6,736 bases of DNA from Haloarculaceae archaeon (GCA_028274885.1 JAQCMX010000280.1:1-6736); one strand, 5' to 3'; shown: positions 1 through 5,504, counted from the stretch's first letter. Program-made: numbers and translations. The notes: a model not told the origin generated them from the letters alone.

Positions 1-255
1 GCCGGTCTTCGTCTGTTCGTCCAACAGGGTGGCTGTGCTGGTCTCTCGTATGGAATGCGTTTCGACCACGAGCCGGAAGATGACGACACCGTGTTCGAAC
101 ACCATGGCCTGCGCGTGTTTGTCGATCCATCGAGTATGAACTACATCGAGGGGTCGGTGCTCGATTACGAGGGTGGCCTGCAGGGTGCCGGTTTCACAGT
201 CGAGAACCCCAACGTGGTCAGTGAGTGTGGCTGTGGCGAGAGTTTCCGCACCTAA
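1..255 (+). CDS. IscA/HesB-type iron-sulfur carrier protein, 3' part only
   Basis: This is the C-terminal 84 residues of an A-type Fe-S carrier (IscA/ErpA/HesB family). These proteins hold an iron-sulfur cluster, or iron, and pass it to apo-proteins in the cytoplasm. The reading frame is open from base 1, so the start codon and roughly the first 30 residues lie outside the window. The three family cysteines are visible: one in the [10 protein letters not shown] motif (fragment residue 12) and two in the C-terminal ECGCGESF motif (76 and 78). The internal segment [17 protein letters not shown] is also typical. The ATG at 55 lies inside the conserved motif and is not the start. The TAA stop (253-255) interlocks with the stop of the convergent dodecin gene. 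The family call is firm. Whether it is IscA, ErpA or SufA-like cannot be decided from this part. Confidence 0.93.
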   Translation, partial: AGLRLFVQQGGCAGLSYGMRFDHEPEDDDTVFEHHGLRVFVDPSSMNYIEGSVLDYEGGLQGAGFTVENPNVVSECGCGESFRT

Positions 256-452
256 TCCTCAACCCTGAATGCTACCTCCACCTCGGCCTGATACTCCCTG
301 TTCTCAACGCTTGCTATCTCGACCCCCATCTCCTCGACTTCGACCCAACAGACGTTCTCGAGTGTCGCCTCTGCTCGGTCGACAGCACTGTCGACTGCAT
401 CCTCGAAGCTCTCTGTACTCGTGCCAATCAGTGTTACCTTCTTGAATACCAT
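252..452 (-). CDS. dodecin (flavin-binding dodecamer protein)
   Basis: This encodes a 66-residue dodecin, a small protein known to form hollow dodecamers that bind flavin. Haloarchaeal dodecin stores riboflavin or lumiflavin-type ligands and limits photochemical damage. The start [12 protein letters not shown], the central helix [17 protein letters not shown], Trp36 and Gln55 (in REYQ) match the arrangement known from Halobacterium salinarum dodecin, where Trp36 stacks on the isoalloxazine ring and Gln55 contacts it. Full length fits the family (about 65-75 residues). The ATG at 452 has a TATA-like TTTATAA 25-31 bases upstream and no Shine-Dalgarno sequence, so the mRNA is probably leaderless. 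The TAG stop (254-252) overlaps the convergent Fe-S carrier gene. Cys35, next to the flavin Trp, may be worth comparing with homologues. Confidence 0.95.
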   Translation of the reverse strand: MVFKKVTLIGTSTESFEDAVDSAVDRAEATLENVCWVEVEEMGVEIASVENREYQAEVEVAFRVED

Positions 453-472
453 TGTTGAGTGTTGATTATATC

Positions 473-499
473 GGTGTTATAAACACCCTACCGCAGGGT
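473..499 (-). promoter_or_regulatory. dodecin promoter with palindromic TATA region
   Basis: Read on the minus strand, TTTATAA (483-477) lies 25-31 bases before the dodecin ATG, the normal archaeal TATA position for a transcript starting at or next to the ATG. The box is embedded in a perfect 15-bp inverted repeat, GGTGTT-ATA-AACACC (473-487). A second, overlapping inverted repeat, ACCCT-ACCGC-AGGGT (485-499), covers the expected BRE position. Transcription factor B and TBP would occupy this area, so a repressor binding either palindrome would compete directly. The promoter call is inferred from spacing. The palindromes are seen directly. Confidence 0.6.
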
Positions 500-557
500 A
501 TTTTACGCCTCTGTACTGCGTGCACATACGGCACGAAATGATAGTTGGGGGTACATG

Positions 558-566
558 CATATAAAA
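558..566 (+). promoter_or_regulatory. forward-strand archaeal TATA-like box
   Basis: CATATAAAA at 558-566 resembles an archaeal TATA box on the forward strand, and no coding gene follows it in that direction. A transcript starting about 26 bases downstream would begin near 588, just before the first arm of the hairpin at 591-624. A direct repeat GGTACA lies on both sides (550-555 and 575-580). On the opposite strand the same AT-rich stretch reads TTTTATATG, so it could instead serve leftward transcription, but dodecin already has a better-placed box. Confidence 0.45.
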
Positions 567-587
567 CCCGACCCGGTACACCCAACC

Positions 588-710
588 GGCGATTCTGACT
601 GTCGTTCCTACTCGTCGTAGAATCGTGTTCATACGGTCGGTTGTAAGTCAGTTCCGGAATTCGCCGGAACGCTCGGCGATACCGGTAAACCGTTCAACCG
701 ACCGTATCAG
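588..710 (+). ncRNA. candidate small structured RNA (unrecognised family)
   Basis: A forward transcript beginning near 588 would contain, in order: a 6-bp stem GATTCT/AGAATC (591-596 with 619-624), extendable by GAC/GTC (597-599 with 614-616) across a two-base bulge; a perfect 13-bp stem ATACGGTCGGTTG/CAACCGACCGTAT (631-643 with 695-707); and, enclosed by it, a 7-bp hairpin GTTCCGG/CCGGAAC with a six-base loop (651-670) and a weak hairpin near 683-692. The long stem closing one strong and one weak inner hairpin gives a three-way-junction-like outline. It is not a tRNA: there is no acceptor stem, anticodon arm or T-stem with proper spacing. I see no C/D boxes and no terminal ACA. The strand is chosen only because of the TATA-like box at 558-566. 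It could also be a DNA-level palindromic element. Confidence 0.35.
631..707. repeat. perfect 13-bp inverted repeat enclosing a second 7-bp inverted repeat
   Basis: The arms ATACGGTCGGTTG (631-643) and CAACCGACCGTAT (695-707) are exact reverse complements separated by 51 bases. Inside them GTTCCGG (651-657) and CCGGAAC (664-670) form another exact pair. No duplicated target site is evident directly outside the arms, so there is no positive evidence of a mobile element, but a small palindromic element of about 77 bases remains possible. Confidence 0.75.
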
Positions 711-777
711 ATATCCCCCACGGTTCCGCCGATTGTACGGGCCCATCGGGTCCGAAGTTCTCTGCCCGGTGGGTGGG

Positions 778-2457
778 TTAGTACTCGAGTAGTGGCCTCT
801 CCTGGCTCTCAGAGGCTGGTTCGCTCCGTGGAAACCTGACGGTGATTGTCGTTCCATCGCGGTCGGTGTCGAATACCAGATCCCCGCCGGTCTGTTCGAC
901 ACCCCAGACGACGATCCACAACCCGAGGCCGCTGCCGTGCTGGAGGTCGGTCTCCTCGCCCGAAAGGACAGTCTCACGTTCGTGATCGGGCAACCCTGGT
1001 CCGTTGTCCGTGACCCTGACGAGGGCCTCATCGTCATCCTCGGCCACAGTCACCTCGACCCAGGGCTCGTCACTATCATTATGCTCGCAGGCGTTCTCAA
1101 CGAGGTTCTCGACGATCGCTTCGGTCGTCGACTCTATCGCCTGTATGTGTGCTTTCTGACAGTCCAAACGCACGTCCACGGACTCATACTCACCATCGAA
1201 GTGTGTCGCTGCTTCCCTGACGACCTCAGAGAGGTCGATGATGTGTCCGTTCCTCTCTTCCTGGGCCATCATGCTTTCGAGTGTTCTGGCTTTCTGGCTG
1301 ATATCGGTCAGCTCTGAGGCCTTGTCGACGATCCCTCCGGCCTTCTCGGGTGGCTGGGTGCCGGCTGCGATCGTTTCTGCCAGCCCGATTACAACCGTCA
1401 TATCGTTTCGGACGTTGTGCCGCAAGATTCTGTTCAACACCCCGAGACGTTGTTGCTGGCGGCGTTCGTCGGTGATATCGTGGAGAACAATCGCGTGTCC
1501 CACCTGCCGGTCGGTGCCGCCGGCCACAGGAGCAACTGAAACGTCGTAGTATCTGGTCGTGGTTCCCTCGACCGTAATCGTCTCCGTATCCCGCAGTTCG
1601 CCGAGTGTTTTATCGAAGACGGCTGACACCCGATGCCACAGACACTCCTCGAGTGTCGCTCCAAGGGCACGCTGTGCTGCAGGGTTCATATCGAGGATCT
1701 GCTCGTCACTGTCGACGACAACCACGAGCTCTGGCATCTCCCCGACCACCACCTCCCGCCCGATTGCCTCGGCCGAGGGGCGACGATCAAAAAGCCTGTA
1801 CTCCTCGTAGGCGACGAAATACGACATCCCAGTCAGCGTGAACAGTCCGAGTGCGGCCGTGATGGGAATACCGGTCAGCGGGAGAAGGTGGAGGATGGCC
1901 GTACTCGAGACAGCACCGACCGACAGGATGGCACTAAACCGGACCGGCAGTGATTCAAGTTCCCGGCCGTAGAAGACGAGCAAGACCGCACCGCCCAGCA
2001 ACAACAGACTCGCGTACCGTTGAGTGTTGTCCCAGAACCAATCGAGTAACAGCGGGGATAGTCCAAGCGCCACGAGATCCAGATCCAGCGGTGGCATCGT
2101 CACGACGCGGAATACGACCCCACAACCGATCGGCAAAAAGAGGAGGAGACGCCACTGCCGGGCCGCCCTCGCCCATCCCACGTAGGTGAACACGAACGCA
2201 GGCCAGGCAACCGCGGCACCGAGTCGGTACAGATCCCACGTTATCAACAGAAACTGTGAATCCGTCTCCAGGTGTGTCATGGCCGCGACCAGCAGCGCAG
2301 AACACACGCTGGCCCCAGCGGTCAACGCTACCATGAGGGTGAACAGACGGCTTCCCGGTTCGGGCTGTTTCCGGAGTGTCCGATACCCGATACCGCCCGA
2401 GAGCAAAGCGACCAGTAGGAACCCACCCGGTACGGCGACGCCAAACCAGAGTGACAT
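778..2457 (-). CDS. membrane sensor histidine kinase, 7TM-PAS-HATPase
   Basis: This is a 559-residue sensor kinase that should autophosphorylate on His and pass phosphate to a response regulator. The N-terminal third (about residues 3-215) has roughly seven hydrophobic segments, like the HisKA_7TM sensor region. A PAS domain follows (about 235-330, with ELVVVVDSDEQILDMNPAA). The phosphoacceptor box NRILRHNVRNDM puts the His at 347. The ATP-binding domain has an N-box (NLVENACEHN, 451-460), a G1 box DNGPGLP (484-490) and a G2 box HGSGLGL (507-513), so all catalytic motifs appear intact. I chose the ATG at 2457 because TTATTT lies 27-32 bases upstream, fitting a leaderless transcript. A GTG directly before it (2460) is the alternative. 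No response regulator or receiver domain is in the window, and the ligand cannot be inferred. Confidence 0.93.
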   Translation of the reverse strand: MSLWFGVAVPGGFLLVALLSGGIGYRTLRKQPEPGSRLFTLMVALTAGASVCSALLVAAMTHLETDSQFLLITWDLYRLGAAVAWPAFVFTYVGWARAARQWRLLLFLPIGCGVVFRVVTMPPLDLDLVALGLSPLLLDWFWDNTQRYASLLLLGGAVLLVFYGRELESLPVRFSAILSVGAVSSTAILHLLPLTGIPITAALGLFTLTGMSYFVAYEEYRLFDRRPSAEAIGREVVVGEMPELVVVVDSDEQILDMNPAAQRALGATLEECLWHRVSAVFDKTLGELRDTETITVEGTTTRYYDVSVAPVAGGTDRQVGHAIVLHDITDERRQQQRLGVLNRILRHNVRNDMTVVIGLAETIAAGTQPPEKAGGIVDKASELTDISQKARTLESMMAQEERNGHIIDLSEVVREAATHFDGEYESVDVRLDCQKAHIQAIESTTEAIVENLVENACEHNDSDEPWVEVTVAEDDDEALVRVTDNGPGLPDHERETVLSGEETDLQHGSGLGLWIVVWGVEQTGGDLVFDTDRDGTTITVRFPRSEPASESQERPLLEY

Positions 2458-2483
2458 CACCCACCAATTGTGGGGAGACCCTC

Positions 2484-2489
2484 AAATAA
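2484..2489 (-). promoter_or_regulatory. possible kinase promoter TATA-like box
   Basis: On the minus strand TTATTT lies 27-32 bases before the kinase ATG (2457), inside the 45-base gap after the preceding gene. This is the right spacing for a leaderless start, so the kinase may be transcribed independently as well as by read-through. The match to a TATA consensus is only moderate. Confidence 0.4.
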
Positions 2490-2502
2490 GGTTCCCCCGG
2501 AC

Positions 2503-3360
2503 TCAGTCCCGTTCCTGAAGCCGTTTGCGTTCGGCAACCACCGGACAGTCGACCAGGCGAACCGTCTCGACGTCCAGAAACTCCACGATCTGCGTTCCCT
2601 CGTGTGCACAGCCTATGTCCGGCGGATCCGAAAAGTACTCACACTGCTCGCAGTAGGAGTGTTTCGAAACCTCCGCGTATGTTCGTCCGTCCTTCTCAGC
2701 CACAGCCTCGATCTCGGCACTCGACAGCTCCTCCCAGACGCTGTCGGGATCGAGATCCCCAACGTCGACCTCCTCGAAGGCGTCGTCCATGGACGCGAAC
2801 GGATCGCCCTCACGCTCGATATCGACAAACGGATTCTCCCCCTCTCTCTGACCGACCTCAAACACCGTCTGTTTGTCCTCCGGCCGGCCTGTCTTCCGTG
2901 GTCCGTCCCCGAACGGGCCTGTGTCAGGTCCCGACAGTGCCGTGAATCCCGTCCCGGTCTCGCGTCGGTCACCATCTGCGTCGGGCTCCTCTGAGGTCTC
3001 ACCCTCCGCGATCCCCTCCTCGTCTGTTCCTTCCACGTCGTTTCCCTGTTGGCCCCTACCATCCACACTCTCATCATCTGAGGGCGTGTCATCCCCTGTG
3101 TCCGCACCCTCGACCGCTGGTCGTCGCTCGTCGGATCCGCTGTCGGTCACCGTTTCGGACTGCTTTGTCCCGGGGCTCTCCTCGCCCCCCCCGGGGAGTG
3201 GCCCCTCCTGTTCGTCTCGAACATCCGTCCTTTCCTCGTCGGTCCCGACATCGTCTGTTTGGCCTTGGTCCGTGATGTCGTCCAGTTGTTCGAAGGGGTC
3301 TCCCTCCCTATCGGCGATCCTATCAGATAGCTTATCAAACGGGTCGTCCTCGTCGCTCAA
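2503..3360 (-). CDS. acidic low-complexity protein with [DN]PF motifs and C-terminal Cys cluster, function unknown
   Basis: I recognise this as a haloarchaeal-type hypothetical protein but cannot assign a function. Its 285 residues have three parts. The N-terminus carries DDPFDKL and GDPFEQL (DPF at 6-8 and 21-23). A long Asp/Glu/Gly/Ser/Thr-rich stretch (about 30-175) is probably disordered. The C-terminal part has two further motifs, ENPFVDI (NPF 177-179) and GDPFASM (DPF 186-188), then a compact domain with C237-x2-C240, C251-x-H253 and C272, a likely zinc or Fe-S site. The start codon is TTG at 3360, sharing the bases TTGA with the upstream stop, so translation is probably coupled to the RHH/coiled-coil gene. 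That start is supported because the N-terminal DPF motif follows at once. The short repeated motifs on a flexible acidic tether suggest a scaffold binding one partner several times, which is inference. Confidence 0.85.
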   Translation of the reverse strand: MSDEDDPFDKLSDRIADREGDPFEQLDDITDQGQTDDVGTDEERTDVRDEQEGPLPGGGEESPGTKQSETVTDSGSDERRPAVEGADTGDDTPSDDESVDGRGQQGNDVEGTDEEGIAEGETSEEPDADGDRRETGTGFTALSGPDTGPFGDGPRKTGRPEDKQTVFEVGQREGENPFVDIEREGDPFASMDDAFEEVDVGDLDPDSVWEELSSAEIEAVAEKDGRTYAEVSKHSYCEQCEYFSDPPDIGCAHEGTQIVEFLDVETVRLVDCPVVAERKRLQERD

Positions 3361-4322
3361 TTTCGGTCACCCGATCCCGACCCCTGTTTCTCGTTTGCCG
3401 GGTCTGCACCCGATTCCAGTTGCGAGGCGACCTGGAGTGTCGGTTTGGCAAAGAACCCGCTTGCCGGTTCTACGTTCGAGACAGTTGCCTCACAGTGTGG
3501 GCATTCGGGATCTGTCAACAGGGAGATACTGACCCCCTCGCCACAGTTTTCACACCTGGCGCGGTCAACGTCAGCCTTCGCCGCGGCCCGTTTGATGCGG
3601 TCGACCACGTCGACTTCACCCCGTGCTTCCTCGGCCTCGTAGAGGTCGCTGACGACCCATGCGACCGTCTGGAGACGCTCCTGTACCGTTTCCAGTGTTT
3701 CGTCTATCTCCGCTGTTTTTTGCTCGTGTTCGGAACGGACCGAGTCAAACCCCTCTCTAAGCTCCTCAAGTTCCGTCTCGACTGTCTCAAGCTCCGTCGT
3801 CACCTCACCCAGTGTCTCGAACTGCTCGTGGGTGTGGTTCTCCGGTGCCTTTCTGTCCGTCTCCTTTTTTACCTGTATGATCCGCTCTCGCACGTCCTCG
3901 ATTTTCCCCGTAAGCTCACTCTCGACGGAGTCGATACGGCTGTCGAACCGACGCTGGATTGTGTCCCTTACCTCGGTGATCTCATCTGTAACCCGCTCGT
4001 TGACGAACTCTTCGACATGGTCGGCCGCGTCATCTTCGATCTGGTCACGTAGTCGCCTCCCCAGATCGGCATCCAACCGTTCGTCGAGTTCCTGGTCGAA
4101 CTGCTCTCTGATCCGTTCCTCGAGAGCGTCAGTTTCGCCGGGGTCGACGATCACGGGTTCGTCGTAATCGCCGTCTGTGACCGTCTGGTAGGCGGTAAGT
4201 AACTGGATCAGGAGTTCCTCGCTATCGAGCCCTTGCGTACGTGCACGCTCGTCAAGCCAGTCGTGAAGGTTTCCGGGAAGCCTCACCATCACCTTCTCCT
4301 GTTCAGTTGACTCACTCGCCAT
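3357..4322 (-). CDS. ribbon-helix-helix / coiled-coil / zinc-ribbon protein
   Basis: This 321-residue protein appears to combine three modules. Residues about 8-48 (EKVMVRLPGNLHDWLDERA onward) look like a ribbon-helix-helix (CopG/MetJ-type) DNA-binding fold: a beta strand followed by two helices. Residues about 62-225 are highly charged and heptad-like, rich in Glu, Arg, Asp and Leu, and predict a long coiled coil. Residues about 257-277 hold two CxxC knuckles (C257/C260, C274/C277) forming a zinc ribbon, followed by a flexible tail. RHH proteins normally bind operators as dimers. The long coiled coil is unusual and suggests a spacer, or a structural or chromatin-like role. It starts at ATG 4322 and ends in TGA overlapping the next gene by four bases. 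It could regulate its own cassette, but no target site is proven. Confidence 0.87.
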   Translation of the reverse strand: MASESTEQEKVMVRLPGNLHDWLDERARTQGLDSEELLIQLLTAYQTVTDGDYDEPVIVDPGETDALEERIREQFDQELDERLDADLGRRLRDQIEDDAADHVEEFVNERVTDEITEVRDTIQRRFDSRIDSVESELTGKIEDVRERIIQVKKETDRKAPENHTHEQFETLGEVTTELETVETELEELREGFDSVRSEHEQKTAEIDETLETVQERLQTVAWVVSDLYEAEEARGEVDVVDRIKRAAAKADVDRARCENCGEGVSISLLTDPECPHCEATVSNVEPASGFFAKPTLQVASQLESGADPANEKQGSGSGDRN

Positions 4323-4342
4323 TCTAGTAACGTTTAGAAGGC

Positions 4343-4374
4343 GTATAGTTAAGCGTTTGTCGTATTATAAATAA
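4343..4374 (-). promoter_or_regulatory. promoter region of the RHH/coiled-coil gene
   Basis: Within the 93-base gap after the KaiC-like gene, the minus strand carries TTATTTATAATA (4374-4363), a good archaeal TATA candidate 41-52 bases before the ATG at 4322. It would give an untranslated leader of roughly 15-20 bases without a recognisable Shine-Dalgarno sequence. A weaker candidate, TTAACTATAC (4352-4343), has leaderless spacing. Which is used cannot be decided from sequence alone. Confidence 0.5.
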
Positions 4375-4415
4375 CCGAACGGCCTGTTTGTACCACAGAT
4401 CAGCCAGATACCGGC

Positions 4416-5255
4416 TTACCGGATCTTTCGGACGTCACTGATATCGAAACCGGCGTCGCCAAGCTCTGTCTCGAATTTGACAATATTTTCGGCTTCGATC
4501 GTCGACAGTACCCCATTGAATTTCTTGACCACCATCGTCCGTGCTCGGGTTGACCCGCCCGTTTCCCACTGGAACTGGAGAGTGCCGTCGCAGTTCTCGA
4601 CGAGTTGTCCGTGTTGGATGTCGGTTACTGTCTCCCTGTTGAGATGGACGAGAACGAGCGCTCCCCAGCTGTGTGCGGCCTTTTCGAGCCCATTGATCAG
4701 GTAGCTTATATCAGACCACGAAAACTCCTCGCCGCTTGCACCCACGAGATCAGAGAGTGAATCGAGAATGACCAGATTCCCCGGTGAGCGCTCGCTGAGC
4801 GCCCCGCCCAGCGCCGAGAGCAATCCCTCCCGCTCCTCGTGGCGTCCTGCGAGAGTTCTGATGTCTGAACTCTGGTCGGCATACCAGTTGCGCGGAACCG
4901 GGCTGACGTGAAAGTACTGTTTTGCCAGTGATTCGAACGACACGTTCTCCAGGCCGGCCCTAGCTATCTCCTCGTCCATCGATGTGGATATGATCGATCG
5001 GAGTTCGCGCTCGTCGTGTGTAACGGAGATAAAGTGGACCTCCTCGGGGAGCATCGCCTCGCTGGGCAAATCACCGTAATGGAGGTCGAAGAGATCGTGT
5101 TCCTGTCCTGCAAGCCCGTGCATTACCGCGGTGGTGTACATGAACTCCTCGGCGCCGGCACCGGCTTCCCCCGACAGCAGAACCACGCTTCCCTCCGGCG
5201 CTCCGCCACGAATCGTGCTGTCCAGACGGTTGATTCCGAACGGAATCCGCTCCAT
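4416..5255 (-). CDS. KaiC/RAD55-like RecA-superfamily protein with degenerate P-loop
   Basis: This 279-residue single-domain protein has the RecA/KaiC fold. The N-terminus (MERIPFGINRLDSTIRGGAP, then EGSVVLLSGEAGAG) is typical of KaiC-like and RAD55-family proteins. The Walker A position reads GEAGAGAEEF (29-38), lacking the usual Lys and Thr/Ser of GxGK[ST]. A Walker B-like strand NLVILDSLSDL (160-170, Asp165) is present. The strand VHFISVTHDERELR (73-86) sits where active KaiC proteins carry a catalytic Glu pair, and that pair is absent. Haloarchaeal genomes often label such proteins HTR-like or RAD55-family ATPase. I take ATG 5255, not the GTG-initiated or longer frame from 5315, because homology begins there and a TATA-like TATATAT lies 23-29 bases upstream. 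It probably binds partners or nucleotide without normal hydrolysis, and its role is unknown. Confidence 0.87.
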   Translation of the reverse strand: MERIPFGINRLDSTIRGGAPEGSVVLLSGEAGAGAEEFMYTTAVMHGLAGQEHDLFDLHYGDLPSEAMLPEEVHFISVTHDERELRSIISTSMDEEIARAGLENVSFESLAKQYFHVSPVPRNWYADQSSDIRTLAGRHEEREGLLSALGGALSERSPGNLVILDSLSDLVGASGEEFSWSDISYLINGLEKAAHSWGALVLVHLNRETVTDIQHGQLVENCDGTLQFQWETGGSTRARTMVVKKFNGVLSTIEAENIVKFETELGDAGFDISDVRKIR

Positions 5256-5265
5256 ATACCCGATA

Positions 5266-5284
5266 GTGGATATCCACATATATA
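5266..5284 (-). promoter_or_regulatory. KaiC-like gene promoter with 12-bp palindrome
   Basis: TATATAT (5284-5278) lies 23-29 bases before the ATG at 5255, the spacing of a leaderless haloarchaeal promoter. Directly downstream, GTGGATATCCAC (5266-5277) is a perfect 12-bp palindrome lying between the TATA box and the expected transcription start. A dimeric regulator bound there would block polymerase. The palindrome is seen directly, the operator role is inference. The AT-rich box is itself nearly symmetric and could also act to the right. Confidence 0.55.
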
Positions 5285-5497
5285 CATCAGGCACACAACC
5301 CAGTGCAACGGCCACAGAGCCACAAGCAGCGCGACAGCAACCCGGTGCTGTCAGTAACTGCCTGCTGAATACAGCCCTCAGTCCGCGAGTCGCCTGACTC
5401 CCGAACGAAAGGTGACGCCCACATCGCCGATGTGTGTGGCCGGTCAGTGTCTGTACCGAGACTTCTGAACTCGTATCGTATTCTGTACATCCAAATG

Positions 5498-5504
5498 ATT
5501 ATTA
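5498..5504 (+). promoter_or_regulatory. probable TATA box of the DUF3592-like gene
   Basis: The AT-rich stretch ATTATTA (5498-5504) lies about 24-30 bases before the ATG at 5528, consistent with a leaderless start. This supports choosing that ATG over the in-frame ATGs at 5495 and 5432. The TATA match is moderate. Confidence 0.4.

Larger units (their letters stand above)
453..777. other. 325-base non-coding region between dodecin and the histidine kinase
   Basis: I find no credible protein gene here on either strand. The longest minus-strand frame (632-477, 51 codons) has no haloarchaeal third-position GC bias, no promoter at the right distance and no recognisable motif. From left to right the region holds the dodecin promoter, an inverted repeat CGTGC-N7-GCACG (519-535), a forward TATA-like box (558-566) flanked by GGTACA repeats (550-555 and 575-580), a set of inverted repeats (591-707), and a small possible hairpin GGGCCC-ATC-GGGTCC (739-753, one G-U pair in the forward RNA). 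The kinase gene ends at 778 on the minus strand, so its mRNA must end in or read through this region. I see no T-rich terminator for it. Confidence 0.6.

Noticed and set aside
477..632. Minus-strand 51-codon frame beginning ATG at 632
   Set aside because: About half of its third positions are G/C, unlike the real genes here, it has no promoter at a suitable distance, its stop lies in the dodecin TATA box, and it has no recognisable motif.
680..707. GTTCAACC resembling a tRNA T-loop
   Set aside because: The flanking bases do not form a 5-bp T-stem, and no acceptor or anticodon stem fits around it.
648..1037. 129-codon minus-strand frame over the end of the kinase gene
   Set aside because: Arg/Ser/Pro-rich out-of-frame product overlapping the well-supported kinase C-terminus.
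2873..3532. 219-codon forward frame, Ser/Pro-rich
   Set aside because: It is the antisense shadow of the acidic low-complexity protein; long Ser/Pro runs are typical of the complement of Asp/Glu/Gly codons in GC-rich DNA.
3420..4052. 210-codon forward frame opposite the coiled-coil gene
   Set aside because: Antisense shadow; the minus-strand frame has clear domain motifs and normal acidic composition.
5256..5315. 20-codon N-terminal extension of the KaiC-like protein
   Set aside because: It crosses the TATA box and palindrome, and family similarity begins at the ATG at 5255.
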